Below the pieces are notes generated by a model. That model worked only from the letters and a program-made list of their open reading frames with translations, did no database searches and was not told where the DNA came from. A DNA stretch of 19,476 nt from JBGTBQ01 sp041749275 (GTDB taxonomy: Bacteria; Acidobacteriota; Blastocatellia; Pyrinomonadales; Pyrinomonadaceae). The stretch spans positions 1 through 19,476 of the forward strand of contig JBGTBQ010000238.1 of NCBI GenBank assembly GCA_041749275.1. Direction: 5' to 3'. Both the position numbers and the translations under genes were made by a program. Below, piece after piece: positions 15,462-19,476 of this stretch; within the stretch, counting starts at the first letter, position 1; each line of letters starts with the position of its first letter.

Positions 15462-16757
15462 TCAGGCCGCTCGCTGTTGGGTGGCCGGTTTATCCTTCTC
15501 TCTCAAAAGCTCAAGCGCCTTTTTGAGTTGAACGTCCTCCGGCTGCTGCTTCGGCGAGGTTGCTTCCGGCGCTACATCTCTGCGGTCAGCCGGCGCGTTT
15601 GGCTGTGCGATGGCGTCGTCGTCATTGCCCGTCAAATCCTCCGGGTCAATGGCCTCGGCCAATTCCGGACGTTTGACTTCTACGGAAGGCGCTACCCCAG
15701 TCCCCAGAAAAGGCTTGCCGGTCGAAGACGCCCATTTGATGGTCGTCAACAACAGCCCGTCGCCGTTCCGCAAGGTGAAAAGTTGCTGTTCGGCGCCAGC
15801 CCCAAAGCTCTTTTCCCCGACGACATCGCCGCGCTTGCGCTCGACGAAGGCCGAGGCCACAACCTCCGCCGCGCCGGCGGTTCCCCTGTCAATCAGCACC
15901 GCGACCGGACCTTCGAAAAGTAGTTCCTTCGGTTCCGCGGCGAGCGACTTGAGAGGCTTGTTACCACGCCCGACCGTCTGTGCAAGCGCCCCCTCGCCTA
16001 TGAAAAAGTTGGCGACCTTGACGGCTTCGGCCAAAGAGCCACCGGCCACGCTCCGCAAATCGAGAACGATTTTCTGCGCTCCGGATTTCAAAACTTCCTG
16101 AAGTCGCGCTTTCACGTCCGCCGCCTCACCCTCCGCGAGGCTGTTGACTCGGATGATGCCGATCCGGCCCGTCTCCATGCGGCTCTCCGCTCCGGGCACC
16201 TGCACCATGCCGCGCCGCACCTTAACCACGAACGGACGTGCGCCCGCGCGCAGGACGCGAAGTTTGACCTCGGAACCCGGCGCCCCGTTCAAGAGTTGCC
16301 GCGCGTCGTAGAGCGAGATGTCGCGCGTGGCGCGGCTGTCAATGTACTCGATGATGTCACCCGCCTGAATGCCGGCCTGATGCGCCGGACCGCCTTTCAC
16401 CGGCGCGATGATATACAGATACGAGGCGACCTGTGAAAGTTCCGCCCCGATGCTCACCTGCGTGCTGGCCGCTCCCGCGCGATGATCCCGCACTTGTTCG
16501 GTCGTCAGATAAGTCGAATACGGGTCGAGTCCATATGCGAGGCCGCGCAGGGCGCCCGCACGCACCTTGTTCAGGTCTGGATCGTCAACGTAATCGTCCT
16601 GGATGTGTTTCAGCACACTCTCGAAAATACGCAACTGCGCGCCCGGATCGTTCTGCTTCTGTTGCTGCGCGCTGATGGACATCAAGCCGCCGACGACGGC
16701 GTACAACGCAAGCGTCGCCGAAAAGACCACGAGAAGAAATTTTCCGCGAAATGACAT
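15462..16757 (-). CDS. S41/CtpA-type PDZ protein lacking catalytic Ser and Lys (pseudoprotease)
   Basis: A 431-residue exported protein with the architecture of carboxyl-terminal processing peptidases: N-terminal signal anchor (FLLVVFSATLALYAVVGGLM), helical segment ending YGLDPYSTYLT, PDZ domain (about 98-185, with GPAHQAGIQAGDIIEYID), then the S41 core (VPGAESRMETGRIGIIRVNSL; IVLDLRSVAGGSLAEAV). In active members the motif GS/TASASE carries the nucleophile Ser, and FGKG, 25 residues later, carries the Lys. Here these read GTAGAAE and FGAG, giving Gly295 and Ala320 exactly 25 apart, while the third residue (Gln324) is kept. Proteolysis by the usual dyad is therefore not expected. The frame is intact and the core well kept, so it is more likely a functional pseudoenzyme (binding or scaffold) than a dying gene. 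The C-terminal tail (about 366-431) is acidic, Pro/Gln-rich and probably disordered. ATG 16757 is preferred over a TTG four codons earlier, which lies inside the GAGG ribosome site. Confidence 0.9.
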   Translation of the reverse strand: MSFRGKFLLVVFSATLALYAVVGGLMSISAQQQKQNDPGAQLRIFESVLKHIQDDYVDDPDLNKVRAGALRGLAYGLDPYSTYLTTEQVRDHRAGAASTQVSIGAELSQVASYLYIIAPVKGGPAHQAGIQAGDIIEYIDSRATRDISLYDARQLLNGAPGSEVKLRVLRAGARPFVVKVRRGMVQVPGAESRMETGRIGIIRVNSLAEGEAADVKARLQEVLKSGAQKIVLDLRSVAGGSLAEAVKVANFFIGEGALAQTVGRGNKPLKSLAAEPKELLFEGPVAVLIDRGTAGAAEVVASAFVERKRGDVVGEKSFGAGAEQQLFTLRNGDGLLLTTIKWASSTGKPFLGTGVAPSVEVKRPELAEAIDPEDLTGNDDDAIAQPNAPADRRDVAPEATSPKQQPEDVQLKKALELLREKDKPATQQRAA

Positions 16758-16761
16758 CAAA

Positions 16762-16767
16762 CACCTC
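16762..16767 (-). promoter_or_regulatory. ribosome binding site deciding the S41 start
   Basis: On the minus strand GAGGTG (16767-16762) stands before TTTG and ATG 16757, six bases from GAGG to the start codon. An upstream in-frame TTG (16769) overlaps this site and so cannot be the start it serves. Confidence 0.65.
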
Positions 16768-16806
16768 AATAGTAAAGCTCAAGCCGTTGGCAAGTTAGGC
16801 CCGGTG

Positions 16807-16827
16807 GGCCTCTATCACATAGAGGCC
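16807..16827. repeat. 9-bp perfect palindrome in the divergent S41/ruvX region
   Basis: GGCCTCTAT (16807-16815), loop CAC, ATAGAGGCC (16819-16827). It lies 50 bases upstream of the S41 start on the minus strand and about 100 bases before ruvX, with no gene end nearby to terminate and no T tract. It may be an operator for a dimeric regulator or a leader hairpin of the S41 mRNA. Confidence 0.5.
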
Positions 16828-16906
16828 GTTTCCCAGACCTGAATGATACAGCAGCACGAAATTAACTCGCAAGGACGACGGTTAGCGCACCTTCTATCCG
16901 CCGGGT

Positions 16907-16912
16907 TATAAT
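16907..16912 (+). promoter_or_regulatory. -10 box of the ruvX-mltG promoter
   Basis: A perfect TATAAT (16907-16912) precedes ruvX. No convincing -35 element is visible at the usual distance (the best, TTAGCG at 16882-16887, needs a 19-base spacer). The predicted start near 16919 leaves a leader of only about nine bases before ATG 16928. Confidence 0.45.
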
Positions 16913-16927
16913 TCTCGGACGCCGCAC

Positions 16928-17407
16928 ATGTCGAAGACCGAGAACAATAACCAATCGCTCGAACGGGAACCGCAACCCATCGTCGGCGCACAAGGACGAA
17001 TCCTTGCTCTCGACCTCGGAACCAAGCGCGTCGGCGTCGCCATCTCGGATGAGCTTCACCTGACGGTCAGACCGCTTCCGATACTTAAACGCTCCAACTG
17101 GAAAAAGTTTCTCCGCGAAGTAGAGGAGCTTTGTCTTCGCTTTGACGTGAAAAAGGTGTTGTTAGGTTTGCCGCTCAGACTCGATGGGACTGAAGGTGAC
17201 GCGGCAAAAGAGACTCGACGCATCGCGCGGAACATGAGTCTCACACTGCCCATCCCCGTAATATTGCATGATGAAAGATACACGTCTTACGATGCTGAAA
17301 GGTTTATGCGTGCTAATGGAATGACCGCCGCTGAAGTGATGCAACGTCTCGACAGCGAATCAGCGGTACTAATCTTATCGGATTACCTGATGTGTGAGTA
17401 TTTTTAA
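16928..17407 (+). CDS. ruvX: RuvX/YqgF-type Holliday junction resolvase
   Basis: RNase H-fold nuclease of the YqgF/RuvX family, linked to Holliday-junction resolution and to 16S rRNA 5'-end maturation. Visible motifs are ILALDLGTKRVGVAISDE (25-42) with the first catalytic Asp29, LGLPLRLDGTEGDAA (79-93), the second acidic site DERYTS (115-120), and D142 in RLDSESAVLILSDYL. At 159 residues it is slightly long because of a polar 24-residue lead (MSKTENNNQS...) before the conserved strand. No other start codon is available in that stretch, so the extension appears genuine. mltG starts nine bases after the stop, implying one transcript. Confidence 0.92.
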   Translation: MSKTENNNQSLEREPQPIVGAQGRILALDLGTKRVGVAISDELHLTVRPLPILKRSNWKKFLREVEELCLRFDVKKVLLGLPLRLDGTEGDAAKETRRIARNMSLTLPIPVILHDERYTSYDAERFMRANGMTAAEVMQRLDSESAVLILSDYLMCEYF

Positions 17408-17416
17408 GCATCCAAA

Positions 17417-18517
17417 ATGAAAACCTCGCATACTATAAAACTTGCAGTGCTCCTCCTCATTATTCTCCCCGCCGCCATTTTTTTCATCTGGGCCAATCAA
17501 GAGCTTCAGACGCCTGTGAGCCATGCTCAAGGGGATCGTTACATTGTGATTCCACGCGGATCAACCCAGCCTGAAATTATTTCACGACTCTCAGAGACTG
17601 GCGTTATCAGACGCGGCTGGCTCTTTTCTCTTTACATTCGTCTGACTGGCGCAGCCCCTCGGCTCAAAGCCGGTGAATATCGTTTCCCCTCACCTATCTC
17701 CCCAATTGAAGTCTTAAGGAAACTTGAAGTAGGCGAACAACGTCTGAAGCGCCTGACAATCGTTGAGGGTTGGACCCGTTGGGATATTGCTGAACTGTTG
17801 TTGCGGATTCCCGAATTGAACCTGCGTGATAAGAAAGAGGCGCTTGCGCTTTTTGATGATACAAGCGAGATAAGAGACCTTGACCCTCGCGCGAAGAACC
17901 TCGAAGGCTATCTTTTCCCTGACACTTACAGCTTCCCTCCTGACACATCACCTCAAGAAGCGGTTGCCATGATGGTCGGTCGCTTTCGACAGGTTTGGAA
18001 GGAAGCGCTCGCCGATCTAGGCGGGAACCCTGCTGTAAATTTACGAGAAATCATTACGATTGCTTCTCTCATAGAGACCGAAGCCAAGTTGAAAGAAGAG
18101 CGTCCGGTAATCGCCTCCGTCATCTATAACCGTTTGAAGATCGGCATCCCACTCGGTATTGACTCGTCCGTCATTTACGCTTCGAAACTGGCCGGCAAGT
18201 GGAAGGATGATGGAAAAGTTTACTTAAGTGACCTCGAACGCGATTCGCCTTACAACACCAGAAAAGTTCGCGGCCTGCCGCCCGGCCCCATCGCTTCGCC
18301 GGGAGCACACTCGATTCAATCCGCGCTTGCCCCAGCGCAAACAGACTACCTCTATTATGTCCGCGAGCCGATGCGCAACGACGGCGCACACAATTTCTAT
18401 CGAGACGCAGCTCAATTCCAGCGAGGTGTGCAGGCGCTCCGCGAATGGGAGGCCGCACGGGACGCGAACACTTCAATCCCCCAACCTCAGACTAACGCTC
18501 CCACACCGTCACCCTGA
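17417..18517 (+). CDS. mltG: endolytic transglycosylase MltG
   Basis: Inner-membrane lytic transglycosylase that cleaves nascent glycan strands and sets their length. The 366-residue protein has one N-terminal membrane helix (8-25), a LysM-like region (about 40-105; YIVIPRGSTQPEIISRLSE, LKAGEYRF), then the YceG catalytic domain: LEGYLFPDTYSF (162-173), ITIASLIETEA (213-223) with the catalytic Glu220, RPVIASVIYNRLKIGIPLGID (229-249), and DSPYNTR with GLPPGPIASPGAHSIQSAL (286-304). The tail is Pro/Thr-rich. ATG 17417 follows ruvX by nine bases (GCATCCAAA) with no Shine-Dalgarno, so translation probably depends on coupling. Confidence 0.94.
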   Translation: MKTSHTIKLAVLLLIILPAAIFFIWANQELQTPVSHAQGDRYIVIPRGSTQPEIISRLSETGVIRRGWLFSLYIRLTGAAPRLKAGEYRFPSPISPIEVLRKLEVGEQRLKRLTIVEGWTRWDIAELLLRIPELNLRDKKEALALFDDTSEIRDLDPRAKNLEGYLFPDTYSFPPDTSPQEAVAMMVGRFRQVWKEALADLGGNPAVNLREIITIASLIETEAKLKEERPVIASVIYNRLKIGIPLGIDSSVIYASKLAGKWKDDGKVYLSDLERDSPYNTRKVRGLPPGPIASPGAHSIQSALAPAQTDYLYYVREPMRNDGAHNFYRDAAQFQRGVQALREWEAARDANTSIPQPQTNAPTPSP

Positions 18518-18639
18518 CAAAACGTCATAACTTGCCGAGCCGCTGGTTACGATATCCTTGAAATCACATCTTCATTGCTTTATTCTCGCTCTCGTCTCAA
18601 GCTATGGCATCAACCATATTCGTCGTCCAAGCATCACAA

Positions 18640-18647
18640 GGGGGAGG
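18640..18647 (+). promoter_or_regulatory. ribosome binding site deciding the start at 18657
   Basis: GGGGGAGG (18640-18647) lies nine bases before ATG 18657, the start of a clear signal peptide. It rules against the longer open frame beginning at 18558. It is the strongest ribosome site in the right part of the window, where most genes have none. Confidence 0.65.
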
Positions 18648-18656
18648 TTTATAAAT

Positions 18657-19292
18657 ATGAGACTTTCTTTCTCCACACTGCTTCTCACTCTGGCGCTCAC
18701 TACTTTCGTGTCCGCGCAGGAAAAGGGAGTTGATAACCAGAATGAGCGAATCAAAGACGGCGGCAACAACCGTACGCCTGCCGTCAATGGCGGCAAGGTG
18801 GATACAGGCTCAGGCCGCGGCATAGACTGGGGCAAAGGCAAGACCGAATCACTTCCCCCACTCCCTAATCCTTACCGTCTCAACTTTCAGAACGATGTGA
18901 TCGCCAGTGCAGTCGCGGAATTGATGCGTGAGCGCAAGTTGATCCTTGACGACACGGTCTCCAAAATCACCGAGGGCATCATCATCTCGCAACCGTTCAC
19001 CTTCACCAAAGGTTCCGTGGTGACCTCTTCTGAATTGAATCGTTTGGCGGAAGTCCCTCGTTCGGAGTTTCGCGGATGGACAAGGGGGCGCTATACCTTG
19101 ATCGTCGAGGTGCTCCCGCTGGATGGCGCCAGCACGAATGTTTCGGTCAATGCGAAAGTCGAGGGCCGGAGTGATGGAGTTTTGGGTGGTGAATGGGTCA
19201 CCCTTAAAAGCAACGGAACGGCGGAGCAAGAGTTCATCATCGCCCTTGTAGAGAAATTGACCGGAGGCCCGCCGCCGGGACGCAATCAATAA
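18657..19292 (+). CDS. secreted protein of unknown function
   Basis: A 211-residue exported protein. The signal peptide MRLSFSTLLLTLALTTFVSA is probably cleaved before QEKG. A low-complexity Gly/Asn/Lys-rich linker (about 21-70) follows, then a compact domain: FQNDVIASAVAELMRERKL, TEGIIISQPFTFTKG, SEFRGWTRGRYTLIVEV, TNVSVNAKVEGRSDG, and a final helix EQEFIIALVEKLTGG. The pattern (helix, two or three long strands, a strand pair with small residues, C-terminal helix) recalls BamC/NlpB-like or similar periplasmic alpha/beta domains, but I cannot assign a family. The tail is Pro/Gly-rich. It stands 139 bases after mltG with its own strong ribosome site, so it may be separately transcribed, though no promoter is clear. 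Confidence 0.75.
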   Translation: MRLSFSTLLLTLALTTFVSAQEKGVDNQNERIKDGGNNRTPAVNGGKVDTGSGRGIDWGKGKTESLPPLPNPYRLNFQNDVIASAVAELMRERKLILDDTVSKITEGIIISQPFTFTKGSVVTSSELNRLAEVPRSEFRGWTRGRYTLIVEVLPLDGASTNVSVNAKVEGRSDGVLGGEWVTLKSNGTAEQEFIIALVEKLTGGPPPGRNQ

Positions 19293-19353
19293 ATCCGAAG
19301 ACCTATGGACATACCCTTTTACGTTCGTTTCTAGAGCTTATAGCGTTTTCGGG

Positions 19354-19382
19354 TTGACTGTTCAGGGCGAATAGGCTTGAAT
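19354..19382 (+). promoter_or_regulatory. probable promoter of the transposase
   Basis: TTGACT (19354-19359), a 17-base spacer and TTGAAT (19377-19382) precede ATG 19390 by seven bases. No ribosome site is visible, so the message would be nearly leaderless, as is common for insertion sequences that limit their own expression. Confidence 0.4.
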
Positions 19383-19389
19383 CAAGTGC

Positions 19390-19476
19390 ATGAAAGCATA
19401 TCCGCAGGAACTCCGGTTACGGATTGTTGAAGCCGTTGACCAGCAAACCCGGACGATTGCAGAAGTCGCTGACATC
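19390..19476 (+). CDS. IS630-family transposase, N-terminal fragment (cut by window end)
   Basis: The first 29 codons read MKAYPQELRLRIVEAV then DQQTRTIAEVADI, the typical N-terminal helix-turn-helix of IS630-type DDE transposases (Y-x-x-E-L-R-x-R-I/V-V-x-A followed by S/T-x-x-E-V-A). The frame is open to the end of the window; the DDE catalytic part lies beyond it, so whether the element is intact cannot be judged. Confidence 0.75.
   Translation, partial: MKAYPQELRLRIVEAVDQQTRTIAEVADI

Larger units (their letters stand above)
19354..19476 (+). mobile_element. left part of an IS630-type insertion sequence
   Basis: Inferred from the transposase N-terminus and its promoter. The outer boundary is uncertain: it should lie between the end of the secreted-protein gene (19292) and about 19354, next to a TA target duplication. 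Several TA dinucleotides (for example near 19331 and 19340) could mark it. The right end and the inverted-repeat partner are outside the window. Confidence 0.55.

Noticed and set aside
16758..16769. TTG start for the S41 protein four codons upstream
   Set aside because: The TTG lies within the GAGG ribosome site that serves ATG 16757.
18558..18656. Longer start for the secreted protein
   Set aside because: The strong ribosome site and signal peptide at 18657 define the start; the extension precedes the signal peptide with an unrelated sequence.
1..19476. CRISPR array, tRNA, rRNA, toxin-antitoxin, phage or defence genes
   Set aside because: No regularly spaced repeats, cloverleaf or conserved rRNA stretches, and no proteins of these classes were seen on either strand. 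The only mobile element is the insertion sequence at the right edge.

Overview
The window looks like a chromosomal segment from a Gram-negative bacterium outside the Proteobacteria. The best guess is Acidobacteriota, possibly a Blastocatellia-like lineage. The reasons are an LPS-export permease (LptF/LptG type), a secreted PQQ-propeller protein opening with WPQFRGP, a fibronectin-III lipoprotein next to hslU, HslVU, an AccD5-type carboxyltransferase, mixed GC content, and many genes without a clear Shine-Dalgarno. The taxonomy is inference; no rRNA or other decisive marker is present.

Layout. (1) 1-2771, plus strand: a short non-coding stretch with a terminator-like hairpin and a good sigma-70 promoter, then metK and ahcY, two enzymes of the activated-methyl cycle. 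(2) 2794-7104, minus strand: a compact five-gene cluster read in the order FmdE-family protein, small TM2-like membrane protein, a 55-residue two-helix membrane protein starting with an overlapping TTG, recO, and a 766-residue LptF-LptG fusion. (3) 7105-7525: no intact gene, but a decayed C-terminal piece of a NamZ/DUF1343-type muramidase lies behind a PuuD-like amidohydrolase (7526-8308, minus). (4) 8466-15357, plus strand: hslV, hslU, an FN3 lipoprotein (start overlapping the hslU stop), a secreted PQQ-propeller protein, a DUF402 protein (start overlapping the previous stop) and a biotin-dependent carboxyltransferase beta subunit. This run closes at a perfect 12-bp hairpin that probably terminates from both sides. 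(5) 15462-16757, minus strand: an S41/CtpA-type protein that has lost both its catalytic Ser and Lys. (6) 16928-19292, plus strand: ruvX (yqgF), mltG and a secreted protein of unknown function. (7) From 19390 an IS630-type transposase begins and runs off the window.

Functional themes. Much of the window concerns the envelope: LPS export, MltG, the NamZ remnant, the CtpA-like pseudoprotease, lipoproteins and exported proteins. The rest is housekeeping: methyl cycle, recombination repair (RecO, RuvX), protein quality control (HslVU) and acyl-CoA carboxylation.

The items most worth following up are the catalytically dead but intact S41 protein, the fused LptF-LptG permease, the overlooked 55-residue gene, the NamZ pseudogene, and a recurring pattern of promoter -10 boxes lying almost on the start codon, which suggests leaderless or very short-leader mRNAs. 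I see no CRISPR array, tRNA, rRNA or defence system. I did not find evidence of a wholly new multi-gene system.
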